DNA from: JAFGPL01 sp963781805
GTDB taxonomy: Bacteria > Bacteroidota > Bacteroidia > Bacteroidales > UBA10428
Assembly: GCA_963781805.1 (NCBI GenBank)
Contig: CAWAHF010000004.1
Location: 1,302,001 to 1,366,000, forward strand
Direction of reading: 5' to 3'
DNA length: 64,000 bases
Under the pieces are notes generated by a model, which worked only from the letters and a program-made list of their open reading frames with translations, was not told the origin of the DNA and did no database searches. Position 1 is the first letter of the stretch, and the number at the start of each line of letters is the position of its first letter. This document shows, in pieces, positions 27,210 through 36,024 of the stretch. The position numbers were made by a program, and so were the translations under genes.

Positions 27210-27797
27210 ATGAACCGCATGATTTCGGATAAAGCACTATTACTAACACTGGCCATCCTATTCTTAATTTCTGCATGTGATAAGAGTCGTCATGATCCGG
27301 GGTATGTGTACTTTCCGGATATGGCATATTCCAGAGCCTATGAAACATATACCGAAAATCCGGTTTTTGCAGATAATCAAACATTGAGAACACCTGTAGA
27401 AGGAACCATTCCCCGTGGTTATACCCCTTTCCCATATGAAAAAACCGATGAAGATATGATAAGGGCTGGAAAAGAACTTACCAATCCCATGGAATATACA
27501 GAAGCCAATCTCGCCCGGGGTAAAGTTATTTTTGAAAAATTTTGCATGCAATGTCATGGAGAGCTGGGTAATGGCAAAGGACATTTATATACCAGTGGCA
27601 GATACCCTTATCCTCCGGCCTCATTAATCAATGAGAAAATGCAAAAAAAACCGGATGGTGAAATTTATCATCAGTTTACACTTGGATGGGGCATCATGGG
27701 AGCTCAGGGTTTGTTGTTGCGCCCGGAAGACAGGTGGAAGGTTATTTTGTATATCCGAAAAGAGCTTCAGCATAAAAATATTTCCGTAAAACCTTGA
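27210..27797 (+). CDS. actE: Alternative complex III subunit E, monohaem lipoprotein cytochrome c
   Basis: A 195-residue lipoprotein of the ActE type. The signal peptide ends in the lipobox LISAC (Cys around residue 23). The conserved ActE middle region follows: YFPDMAYSRAYETYTENP and RTPVEGTIPRGYTPFPYE. The single haem motif CMQCH is near residue 112, within RGKVIFEKFCMQCHGELGNGKG, and a likely axial Met lies in WGIMGAQ. It is thought to pass electrons out of the complex. It follows actF in reversed order relative to most Bacteroidota operons, and no cytochrome oxidase genes come after it. Confidence 0.92.
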   Translation: MNRMISDKALLLTLAILFLISACDKSRHDPGYVYFPDMAYSRAYETYTENPVFADNQTLRTPVEGTIPRGYTPFPYEKTDEDMIRAGKELTNPMEYTEANLARGKVIFEKFCMQCHGELGNGKGHLYTSGRYPYPPASLINEKMQKKPDGEIYHQFTLGWGIMGAQGLLLRPEDRWKVILYIRKELQHKNISVKP

Positions 27798-27831
27798 AAT
27801 TATTTTTCAGGATTTAATTTTCCAAATCACA

Positions 27832-28674
27832 TTGATTAAAAAAATCCTATACCTGTATTCTTATATCAGATTGTTAAGTATCGATATTGTATTAGGAGTG
27901 TTTGCAGGCGGTATTTATGCATCCCGTTTATTTCAAACCCGTATGCCCCCTGTCTTCTGGATACTTCTTCTTACTTCCGTTTGGATCATATATATTACCG
28001 ACCATCTGGTGGATGGATTTATAGCCGGTAAAAATTCGTCAGAAGTTAACTTTGATTATCATATCAGCTATAGGAAATTATTTATCGGTTTGGTGGTACT
28101 TATGATATTAATAAATGGGCTTTTATTTATTTTTTATCTTGAGAATCCATTAAAAATATTTGGGTTGATCGCTGCGATTCTTGTGATCATATACTTTTTG
28201 GCTCATTACCTGTTGAATAAATTCAGCATCTATTTAATGCAAAAAGAGGTGTTAATTGCCATTACCTATACGTATGGAGTATTTGGAGGTCCTATATGGC
28301 TTGCTTCCGGTATAAAGATTTATCAGTTGATTGTAGTAGCAGGGTATCTGAGCATAATTCTTGCCAATGTATTAATTTACTCTGTATATGATTTTAACCT
28401 TGACAAACAATTAAAAATTAGTTCATTAGCAACCGTAAAGGGAATTAAAATCACCAGACGGATTGCTTTTTATACTCTGATGATTAGCTTGCTACTGTCG
28501 GTGATTATGTCTCTTGTATTTCATCTTTATTTGTATGCCTTTCTGCACGTTGCTATTTCAACTATATTACTTATGATATTGTTGAATCCGGATAAATTCA
28601 GCCAAAACAATCTCTATGGAATTATTGCCGATGCTGCATTATTTTTACCTTTCCTGATTATTTTAAAACCTTAA
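27832..28674 (+). CDS. UbiA-like polytopic membrane protein
   Basis: A 280-residue protein with eight or nine hydrophobic segments. Two acidic motifs in loops, TDHLVDGFIAG (about residue 57) and VYDFNLDKQL (about residue 188), sit where the two DxxxD motifs of UbiA prenyltransferases are found, and overall size and topology agree. The motifs are sparser than in MenA or COX10, so the enzymatic activity is unproven. TTG at 27832 is the only usable start near the end of actE (34 bases away), with no strong ribosome-binding site. Its position suggests a link to quinone or haem side-chain chemistry for the respiratory complex; this is inference. Confidence 0.65.
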   Translation: MIKKILYLYSYIRLLSIDIVLGVFAGGIYASRLFQTRMPPVFWILLLTSVWIIYITDHLVDGFIAGKNSSEVNFDYHISYRKLFIGLVVLMILINGLLFIFYLENPLKIFGLIAAILVIIYFLAHYLLNKFSIYLMQKEVLIAITYTYGVFGGPIWLASGIKIYQLIVVAGYLSIILANVLIYSVYDFNLDKQLKISSLATVKGIKITRRIAFYTLMISLLLSVIMSLVFHLYLYAFLHVAISTILLMILLNPDKFSQNNLYGIIADAALFLPFLIILKP

Positions 28675-28772
28675 ATCTTTCAATATCCGGTTTTGGTATA
28701 TACTTGCATAATACAAATTTTATTAATTTAACCCCGATATTTCCATCTGTTTTTGTCCAAAACAAGTCCGAT

Positions 28773-29468
28773 ATGATACCCTTGCGAGATACTATCCCAT
28801 CAAAATCAGTTCCAATAGTAAATTATTTGCTGATAACAGTTAACCTGCTCGTTTTTTTGCACGAAAGCAGAATGTCTGAGACTCAGCTCGAAATATTTAC
28901 TCTGCACTATGGCCTGGTTCCGGCAAATATACTACCGGCAATTTCGGGAAATTTTTCATTAACGGGATTAGGAATTTTAAAAACATTCATTACAAATACT
29001 TTCATCCATGGTAGCCTCTGGCATATTGTCGGAAACATGTGGTTTCTGTTCATCTTTGGAGATAATGTGGAGGATAAAATGGGAAAATTTGGTTACCTGA
29101 TATTTTATTTATTGGTCGGAATATTGGCCAGCGCAACGCATTTTGTGCTTTATAGCCATTCAAACCTGCCTGTAATCGGTGCATCAGGGGCAATTTCTGG
29201 TGTAATGGCAGCTTATGTGTTCCTGTTCCCTAAAAGTAAGATCATTACATTAATCCCTATTTTTTTAATTTTACCCTTGTTTGTTTCAATCCCGGCCTAT
29301 ATTTTTATCGGAATCTGGTTTATCATTCAACTTATCAGTGGTACAGGAGGTCTCATTCATCATGGCGCTGCGACAGGTATTGCTTTTTGGGCACATATCG
29401 GAGGATTTGTTGCTGGCATGATTTTGTTCAGATTGTTTGTAAGAAGAAAATATTTAACATATTCATGA
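28773..29468 (+). CDS. Rhomboid family intramembrane serine protease
   Basis: Rhomboid proteases cleave transmembrane substrates within the membrane. The catalytic Ser is in GASGAISG (around residue 138) and the catalytic His is in FWAHIGGFVAG (around 208). The first loop contains the usual TNTFIHGSLWHIVGNMWFLFIFG block with its His and Asn residues. About six or seven membrane segments are visible in the roughly 231 residues. A TTG start at 28704 would extend it by 23 residues, but that codon lies inside a promoter-like TATACTTG, so the ATG at 28773 (MIPLRDTIPSK, a typical rhomboid N terminus) is chosen. The substrate is unknown. Confidence 0.93.
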   Translation: MIPLRDTIPSKSVPIVNYLLITVNLLVFLHESRMSETQLEIFTLHYGLVPANILPAISGNFSLTGLGILKTFITNTFIHGSLWHIVGNMWFLFIFGDNVEDKMGKFGYLIFYLLVGILASATHFVLYSHSNLPVIGASGAISGVMAAYVFLFPKSKIITLIPIFLILPLFVSIPAYIFIGIWFIIQLISGTGGLIHHGAATGIAFWAHIGGFVAGMILFRLFVRRKYLTYS

Positions 29469-29529
29469 TGAAGATCTTGAAATATCTACAAGTATATTGT
29501 TTTTTAATTAACTACTGAAATTTCAAACA

Positions 29530-30105
29530 ATGAATCATAAAATTCAATTCATCATTCTCTTTTCCTATCTGTACGGATTTTTCGAAATTTTTATGGGCAT
29601 AAGACAGAGGCTTAAGCGAAAACAACGTGTTGTAAAGTCAGGTGACCGCTTGAGCATATGGATTCTGTTCATTTCAATTTTTATTGGTTATTGGCTTTCA
29701 ATTAGTGTATTGTTCACCAAATATGGGAGGTTGAATCACTCAAACACCTTTTTTATACTTGGTTTATTGCTAATTATAATAGGATTAATTATCAGGATAT
29801 CATCCATATTAACCCTTAAACAGCAATTTACATATACAGTGAAAAAAATTGATAATCATAAACTTATTGAAAAAGGTTTGTATAAGAATATCAGGCACCC
29901 GGGTTATCTGGGTCAACTTTTCATCTTTTTAGGAGTATCAATCGCAATGTCAAACTGGTTTTCTGTTCTTTGCATGATTGTTCCGGTTTTCTTCGGATTT
30001 CTTTACAGGATTAAAGTCGAGGAAAAATTTTTAATCCGGCAAATGGGGCAAACATATTTTGATTATCAGGAAAGGACAAACAGATTGATTCCCAAGATAT
30101 ATTAG
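29530..30105 (+). CDS. Isoprenylcysteine carboxyl methyltransferase-like membrane protein
   Basis: A 191-residue membrane protein with about five hydrophobic segments and the C-terminal signature of ICMT-type methyltransferases: LIEKGLYKNIRHPGYLGQ, followed by a hydrophobic hairpin and RIKVEEKFLIRQMGQTYFDYQERTNRLIP. The RHPxYxG and EE...Y pattern binds S-adenosylmethionine in characterised members. Bacterial homologues act on varied small lipids or are unassigned; the substrate is not evident. It stands alone on the plus strand about 60 bases after the rhomboid gene, and a small minus-strand cytochrome gene faces it. Confidence 0.87.
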   Translation: MNHKIQFIILFSYLYGFFEIFMGIRQRLKRKQRVVKSGDRLSIWILFISIFIGYWLSISVLFTKYGRLNHSNTFFILGLLLIIIGLIIRISSILTLKQQFTYTVKKIDNHKLIEKGLYKNIRHPGYLGQLFIFLGVSIAMSNWFSVLCMIVPVFFGFLYRIKVEEKFLIRQMGQTYFDYQERTNRLIPKIY

Positions 30106-30231
30106 CCAATTAAATAATTCAGACTTTTAAATCACTTCCAATAATGTTGAATCCTGTTGATTTTGATTTAGCATTTTAAAAAAAGAATGGATTTTTTAAA
30201 TTCTTCCTGAGATGATAATATAATCCTACTG

Positions 30232-30540
30232 TTAATGGCCTCTGCTTAGATATTTGATTACCTGGCTTACCTGTGTTGATGTCAGATTAGTTCGTGGCGC
30301 CATTGTTGGAATAATGCTTTTCCAGTTTGCTGCAGAAAAATCGTCGGGTGAATAGAGATAATGACAACTGCCACAATGACTGATATACGATGAACGACCC
30401 TGTTGTAAATCATTAAGTGATGCGGTTGCAGTTGTATCCGCTTCGGTAGGTACATATAAATTACCATTGTCGTTTTGTTTTATACAAGCCCATATCGAAG
30501 CCAAAAAAAACAACATAACAAAACCTGTCTTCTTTTTCAT
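30232..30540 (-). CDS. Small lipoprotein cytochrome c
   Basis: A 102-residue protein reading from the ATG at 30540. The signal peptide ends in a lipobox (ASIWAC, Cys19). The haem c motif CGSCH is at residues 56-60, and a candidate axial Met is in IPTMAPRTN. The C terminus has the helix typical of mini class I cytochromes (TSTQVSQVIKYLSRGH). An upstream in-frame ATG at 30600 would put 20 hydrophilic residues before the signal peptide and is not preferred. It could accept electrons from alternative complex III, encoded 2.5 kb away; this is inference. Confidence 0.82.
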   Translation of the reverse strand: MKKKTGFVMLFFLASIWACIKQNDNGNLYVPTEADTTATASLNDLQQGRSSYISHCGSCHYLYSPDDFSAANWKSIIPTMAPRTNLTSTQVSQVIKYLSRGH

Positions 30541-30983
30541 ATCCTTTTCTTTAATTTCAGAATGGAATGTAAACAGAATTGTCCCATTTTCTGTTTTCAT
30601 TTTTTTGAAGATTTAAGCTTCTTTAACAGATTTTAAGAGGAAATATATCCTGTGCAAGAGCTTTAAATTTGGTGTGACATTTCAATTTAAATGATTCTCG
30701 GTAATGGATTTATCCGGTCCCGCAACCATTTAATTTCCAAAATGTTTATATTAAATGAAATACAAATTTAGTCTTGGAACTTTACGGACAGACAAGTAAA
30801 AGCATTCCACAATGCTTAATCCGCTGCATGGAAATTCTCCGTAGAGTGCATCCCACTAGAAAGTGGGAAAATTAAATAGTGTATAGATGCACTAAAGAAA
30901 AAACTCTATTCTAAGTTGTGGATAAATAAATAATATGGTCGGTCACTCCTGATTCCCTCCAAGCTGTCTTTTTCAATAATTGC
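30541..30983. other. Intergenic stretch containing a hairpin element
   Basis: AT-rich DNA without a convincing ORF, between the small cytochrome gene and the end of the 1504-residue gene. It contains the nested hairpin at 30845-30893, described separately. Nothing else is recognisable. Confidence 0.6.
30845..30893. repeat. Nested inverted-repeat element
   Basis: Outer arms AGTGCATC (30845-30852) and GATGCACT (30886-30893) enclose a perfect 7-base-pair hairpin, TCCCACT-AGAA-AGTGGGA (30851-30868). The preceding CCGTAG plus GTGCATC pattern resembles dispersed intergenic repeats seen in many Bacteroidota genomes; that resemblance is from memory and unverified. Confidence 0.5.
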
Positions 30984-33900
30984 TTAATTATCTCCTGAAG
31001 AAGTTCCGTTTTTGTTTTGCTCCCTTTGATCAATCACCTCCCGGTACCTGTTATAAAACTGTGTTTTTTTCCGGTCGGTTGAAACCATGTAGATGTATGA
31101 CATCCCACCCCTGTTGCTTGTTTTTTCTTTTCTATCCTTCGGTTTAAGAGCTATAATTGGATCAATAAACTCTTGATTGGAGGAAAGTACCTGCATTACA
31201 CCTCGTGTATACCCAAAATAATACCATTTGCGATCAATTTCGAGGTAGATATCACAAATGTCGCCACTTCTTTTTACCTGTATCTCAATAAAACCATCAA
31301 CAAGCTTATTTATCTGGGTATTGTTGATACTCCCAATGCCAATCTTCCCAAGTGACATATATGATCTTGTATCAGTGTTCCATTCCAGTTTCAATTCATT
31401 AAAAACGATGGTATGTTTGAGTCCCTCCGGAATGTTTTTAACTGTTCCGAAAAGATTTAGTTCATCCTTAAATGCCTGGGCTTTTGCTTTTCCCGCAAGT
31501 TCGCCAATTGCTCTGTTGTATATAATACGATTCAGATCGGTTGCCGTAGCATTGGGTACGCTGTCCAAATCGTTTGCCATGATATTAATAATATTTTCAT
31601 TAAAAAAGAAATCAAGACCCATAACTATATCGAGTTTGGTAGTATTATCGTTGATATTATGTCTGAAATTTCCGACTACTGTCGACTTCACCAATCCCAA
31701 ATCAAAACCTAAATCGAGTTTTCCTTCACCGTATAGTTCGCATTCCTCCCTGTGAAGACTTAAATAATTTCCATTAGCTTCCCTGTCCTGTAATTTCCCC
31801 ATAGATGAAATCTTGTACATCTGGGTGGGTTTATCATAGTAAAGAAAACCGCTTACAGGAAGTATATTTTTATCGCTGTAATTCTTTCTTGGAGTGAAGA
31901 ATGCAGGATAAATATGTACCGAATCATAATACATAAAAAGACCAGCGTATATTTTTGATTTATTAATATCAAGCGGTTGTTCCGGTATTGGTATATAAAT
32001 GCTTCTCGGATTGATTTCACACGTAAAATCCAACCATTTGGGTGCGATTTTATCGCAATTATGTTCAATTTTCACCCCTCCTTTGAAGGTCAGGTACATT
32101 TTATCTGCTTCGAGAAAAACCTTACCAATAAACGTATAATAAGGGCTGAGTTTAAAATTCTCCGGTTCAAATATTTCGCCGCTGGCAACCGTTTGCAAAT
32201 TATCATCCACTCCGATATTATTGAAATGAATATTCTGAATTTCACCGTTTTCATCCTCATAATCATAGTTTGCCAGCCCGTCATAACTCTTTCGTCCGTA
32301 TATATTTATATTAGCCGTATGAAATATGTGGAATTTTGTAGTCATATTGGCTTTTACCCTTGCGTTTTCCAACTGTTGCATTTTTGCATCCTGCTCCACA
32401 ATAACATTTCCTTTATCAGGATAGATTCGGGCATCGGCAACATCAATGTATTTTACACCGGTAGCCTTCAACTGATTGTTCCTGTAATCGTAATATGCAA
32501 GAGGAGAAACAAAATTCAGAGAATCCTGTTTAGGATGCACAGAAATATAGGTTGGACCTATGGCTGGTGAATCTTCTGAAGTATCCTGCACAGCGCCCTG
32601 TGTTTGTTTCTTCGCTCCCATTTCCAGTTCTTTCCGTTTCATATCCCAGATAAAGTAATCCAAATAACTGATATACCTGTTTTCGGGAAAATTAACAAGG
32701 CTGTAATCCTCATTCGAATTGAAATATCCTTTCATCGTTCTGTAATCAATATGAGAATTTACATTATCAGTTAGCACTGTAAAACCTGAGGAATGCAGCG
32801 ATTTTAAATGAAATTCAGAAGTATCTGCAAAAATCTCTTCAGCTTTGTATGTAAACAGTTTGGAAACAATATCTGAGTTTTTCAGATCCATCTTCCCCCA
32901 CCCTGACAAGCCAGTTGGTTCAAGTTTTAGATTTCCGATGAGCCTGGTGGAATCGTTAAACATTTTGAAATCAACATCTTTTTTACTGGCAAAAAATTCA
33001 TCGGCATAAGGCAGCCAGTGAATGAAATCGTTTTTGCCACTTACCTGGGGAAATTGTGTTTCCGAAGTTTTTTTGGCAATTGTATAATCCTGGGCTGTCG
33101 CATTGGTGGAATCAGGAAAGAAAATTATATCATCAGAATGCGTAATAGATGTAAGATATTCGATGGTACCTTTACCTCTTAAACCACTGTTGGTCATTTC
33201 AATTTCATTGGTATAATTGCCTTTACCCCCGTATAGCGGGAAACCTTCCGCTGGTGTCATGTGTTTAAAACCAAGGGACTTGTCTTTCTGCAACGAAAGC
33301 TCCTGAGGAATTGGTGGAAAAATACCTGCAGAAATAAATTCACCTTCATACTTCATGGAATTCTTGTTGAAGTTATCCAGGCTATCCATGGTATACGGAT
33401 ATATTTCAAAATAAAATTCATTCTGATCATACACCCCGCTCTGAATATCAGGACGATCATAAAACACATACGAACTTTCTTTGCTTTTGAAAACAGGGTA
33501 TTCGGGATAGTTTTCACGGCCCGACTTATTATCGGGTCGGTCAACCAGCAATTCACCAGTTACGTGTTGGATAACATTATTTACATTACCTACTTCACCC
33601 TTGCCGTATAAGTCTACAGCACCTGTGAGATATTTAATTCGGAGTACATCCACATTCTGAAGATTGATTTTAAAAGAATCATAACTGAAAAAGAAGTTGC
33701 TGCCCTCAAAAGTAAAAAGACCTGCAATTACAGTACCGTCAAACTGAAAGTCCCTGTTTTTCTTCATCACGATTCGTTCTCTTTTTGGAATGATTACCAC
33801 ATTTTGTGAATCGCTGACAAAAATCTGAGGAATTCCATTGATAGTAAGATCATACGTTCTGAGATCGAAAGTTGCATTTTCCACAGGTGCATTGGTTCTG

Positions 33901-35498
33901 GACGGAAAACTAAGGACATCATAATCGATTTTAGCAACACTTGCGGCAATATAGGAATGCAATTTCGGCTTTATTGTAGTTATTCCTGTATTTGTATCAT
34001 AAAAAACAAATCCTGCAACCGACATGCGCATAAGCATCTGCTTAACCATAGCCACAGGCATACTAAGGTAATCTGCAAAATCGTCAGCCAGAAACTTCTC
34101 TGATTTAATTTTCCTGGCATAGCTGCGGATAAGCACCAGAGGATGTACATCATCCATTCCCTGCATTTTAATATACCGATTGTAATTGAAAAAATTGGCC
34201 GATTCAAAATTTGCAATACCGGTTGCCGTTCCTATTGGCGCTTTAAAATGCATCAGAGGTTCGTCGGTTTTCCAGACCAACTGTTCAAAGCTCATATCAA
34301 TATTATGATAGGAGTTGAAATACGGGCCTTGTGATGTAAATTTATCTGATCTCGATAATGTCAGCTCTCTGGTAGCTACAATATATCTGAAATCCAAACC
34401 GGGATGATATATAGAATCTTTATGAAGCGATATGGTTACGCTGGTATTAATTCCATTAATCCGATCTGATCTGAATGCAAAATAACCTGAGCTGGCAGTA
34501 AGCAGCAGAGTATCATCCCTGAAAATATAAATATGTGCATCCATCTCCTTGCTACCTGTACCTACTAACTTTGAACCCTGCATGGAAAGTCCACCTTCGT
34601 AATTGATATTGGAATACAAATTCTTCACAAAAAAATCTTTCTGGTATGAATTAAATTGCGGATAGGTAGGTTCACCGTTCGATTGAATGTACTTTACTTT
34701 ATCTGTCAGCGTACCTGTGAGAGGTTTGTTAAAAAAATATTTATCCGTAAAAACAACATTTTCAGCAGTGTATTCCGATTTTGCCATATCAATGGTATAA
34801 TCTGCCAGTTGGGCTGAGACCGAATCGCGGCTAAAACCGCTCCTCTCCCATGTCACCAATCCCGTTTCCCCTGACCATAAATTCTCCAATGGATCGTATG
34901 TGCCTTTTGTATTATATAATCTAATGCTGTCACGTTTTGAATAACAGGTTAGGTCGACGGGTCCGAATTCAACATAAAAATCCTTTTTATTGAATTTGAA
35001 ACTGTAGTTAGATGCACTTGCCTTCCATATTGTTGTTGATGATTGAAATACGAAGTTCGAATCAAGTAAGGCAATTGGATATCTTATGACCCCATACACT
35101 TTGGATATAGAAACCTTTCTTTTGTCCAGCAGTTCATTTAATTCGTTTATCCATGGTTTAAAATTCTCAGATTTTACTTCAGATTTGTTAAATGATAAAA
35201 TGGCAAGTATAAAGTTTTTGAAATGAGGATCCGATTTTAAGTTTGACTTAAGCATCAGGTTGGAGATATCAATAATATTTTTCTGCATTTCAGGAGAAAG
35301 ATTGCTTACAGAATCAGTTCCCCAGAAATCAATAAATTTACCCAGGATTTCTTCAGTTTCGTCGGTAATATTAATTTTCATCATTTCCTCAAGTTGTTTA
35401 ATATATTCCTGAGGAGCATCTGAAAATTTCTTTAATTCCTGGGCAAATACGTGGTGAAATAATATGATTGTTAAGAAGAAGAGCAAAAGCTTTTTCAT
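30984..35498 (-). CDS. Very large secreted protein of unknown function
   Basis: A 1504-residue protein whose family I do not recognise by function. The signal peptide ends at VFAQ (residue 20), with no lipobox. The sequence is rich in short beta-strand-like segments and Tyr/Phe/Asp throughout, with recurring phrases such as LTGxLxxK, GxGTIEYL, GNLKLEPTGLSGWGKMDL and AGLFMYYDSVHIYP, suggesting an extended beta fold. A short helical, winged-helix-like stretch lies near residues 475-525 (FADYLSMPVAMVKQMLMRMSVAGFVFYD). The C terminus is polar and has no T9SS sorting domain. It is transcribed alone. Similar giant orphans occur in Bacteroidota; an envelope-assembly role is a guess. Confidence 0.85.
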   Translation of the reverse strand: MKKLLLFFLTIILFHHVFAQELKKFSDAPQEYIKQLEEMMKINITDETEEILGKFIDFWGTDSVSNLSPEMQKNIIDISNLMLKSNLKSDPHFKNFILAILSFNKSEVKSENFKPWINELNELLDKRKVSISKVYGVIRYPIALLDSNFVFQSSTTIWKASASNYSFKFNKKDFYVEFGPVDLTCYSKRDSIRLYNTKGTYDPLENLWSGETGLVTWERSGFSRDSVSAQLADYTIDMAKSEYTAENVVFTDKYFFNKPLTGTLTDKVKYIQSNGEPTYPQFNSYQKDFFVKNLYSNINYEGGLSMQGSKLVGTGSKEMDAHIYIFRDDTLLLTASSGYFAFRSDRINGINTSVTISLHKDSIYHPGLDFRYIVATRELTLSRSDKFTSQGPYFNSYHNIDMSFEQLVWKTDEPLMHFKAPIGTATGIANFESANFFNYNRYIKMQGMDDVHPLVLIRSYARKIKSEKFLADDFADYLSMPVAMVKQMLMRMSVAGFVFYDTNTGITTIKPKLHSYIAASVAKIDYDVLSFPSRTNAPVENATFDLRTYDLTINGIPQIFVSDSQNVVIIPKRERIVMKKNRDFQFDGTVIAGLFTFEGSNFFFSYDSFKINLQNVDVLRIKYLTGAVDLYGKGEVGNVNNVIQHVTGELLVDRPDNKSGRENYPEYPVFKSKESSYVFYDRPDIQSGVYDQNEFYFEIYPYTMDSLDNFNKNSMKYEGEFISAGIFPPIPQELSLQKDKSLGFKHMTPAEGFPLYGGKGNYTNEIEMTNSGLRGKGTIEYLTSITHSDDIIFFPDSTNATAQDYTIAKKTSETQFPQVSGKNDFIHWLPYADEFFASKKDVDFKMFNDSTRLIGNLKLEPTGLSGWGKMDLKNSDIVSKLFTYKAEEIFADTSEFHLKSLHSSGFTVLTDNVNSHIDYRTMKGYFNSNEDYSLVNFPENRYISYLDYFIWDMKRKELEMGAKKQTQGAVQDTSEDSPAIGPTYISVHPKQDSLNFVSPLAYYDYRNNQLKATGVKYIDVADARIYPDKGNVIVEQDAKMQQLENARVKANMTTKFHIFHTANINIYGRKSYDGLANYDYEDENGEIQNIHFNNIGVDDNLQTVASGEIFEPENFKLSPYYTFIGKVFLEADKMYLTFKGGVKIEHNCDKIAPKWLDFTCEINPRSIYIPIPEQPLDINKSKIYAGLFMYYDSVHIYPAFFTPRKNYSDKNILPVSGFLYYDKPTQMYKISSMGKLQDREANGNYLSLHREECELYGEGKLDLGFDLGLVKSTVVGNFRHNINDNTTKLDIVMGLDFFFNENIINIMANDLDSVPNATATDLNRIIYNRAIGELAGKAKAQAFKDELNLFGTVKNIPEGLKHTIVFNELKLEWNTDTRSYMSLGKIGIGSINNTQINKLVDGFIEIQVKRSGDICDIYLEIDRKWYYFGYTRGVMQVLSSNQEFIDPIIALKPKDRKEKTSNRGGMSYIYMVSTDRKKTQFYNRYREVIDQREQNKNGTSSGDN

Positions 35499-35604
35499 GC
35501 CGGCAAATTTATTTCTGTTTATCTTGCATAAAAGTTTTACAACAGGTTAAAGGAAAATAATTTAGTCTTATGGTTATATAAGTTGCGATAAGTTTAAAGT
35601 TAGA

Positions 35605-35937
35605 TCAATTCTTTAAAAATTTCACGGCTATCCGGTCTTTCTTTTGAAGATAACCTGCGAAATACATATTTTCATGTTCTGTTTTCCTGGTAATATTATC
35701 CATATCAGATATCAAAAATCCGTCTAAAATCTTAATTCCTCCGAAAATCAGTTTTCAGGAATAGTCGGGTATTTCAATCATCAGCACATTTTTGGTTATG
35801 TTTGCCAGAAGCAGATCAAATTTTTGTTTTTCAATCATATCTATTACTTCTTGAAACACCTTTAAATTGGCTATTCCATTCTTTGAAAGAATTTCCGATG
35901 GTTTCTCCGGCTGAAAATATACTGCTGTGTACTTCAT
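35605..35937 (-). pseudogene. prmA: Decayed ribosomal protein L11 methyltransferase (prmA) relic
   Basis: The frame from ATG 35937 reads a PrmA-like start (MKYTAVYFQP). It then runs straight into the late methyltransferase region QKFDLLLANITKNVLMIEIP, which matches the PrmA motif FDxxLANINxNIL. An in-frame TGA stands at 35757-35755. Beyond it the same frame continues GGIKILDGFLISDMDNI and ends KKDRIAVKFLKN, matching the PrmA C terminus (GGxxxLSGF...W/I-A-KF). The roughly 150-170 residues carrying the SAM-binding motif I are missing. About 110 codons remain of the usual 280 or so. It lies after tpiA, a common prmA position in Bacteroidota, but behind a strong terminator. Confidence 0.85.
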
Positions 35938-35971
35938 TTACAATAACAATATCCGAAATAAATCAAAAGAA

Positions 35972-36005
35972 AAAACGACAATAAGACCTTTCTTATTGTC
36001 GTTTT
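35972..36005 (-). terminator. Rho-independent terminator of tpiA
   Basis: A perfect 15-base-pair stem (AAAACGACAATAAGA at 35972-35986 with TCTTATTGTCGTTTT at 35991-36005) with a 4-base loop. On the minus strand the stem runs into TTTTTTCTTTTGATTT. It begins 19 bases past the tpiA stop and would block read-through into the prmA relic. Confidence 0.9.
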
Positions 36006-36024
36006 CACCTAAAAATAGATGATA

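Noticed and set aside
28704..28772. TTG start extending the rhomboid gene by 23 residues
   Set aside because: The TTG is part of a TATACTTG promoter-like box and the added residues do not resemble a rhomboid N terminus.
30541..30600. Longer start for the small cytochrome c
   Set aside because: The extension puts 20 hydrophilic residues before a clear lipoprotein signal peptide.
35755..35757. In-frame TGA in the prmA-like frame as a recoded (selenocysteine) codon
   Set aside because: The SAM-binding half of the protein is missing, so the gene is broken regardless of the stop; no recoding element is visible.
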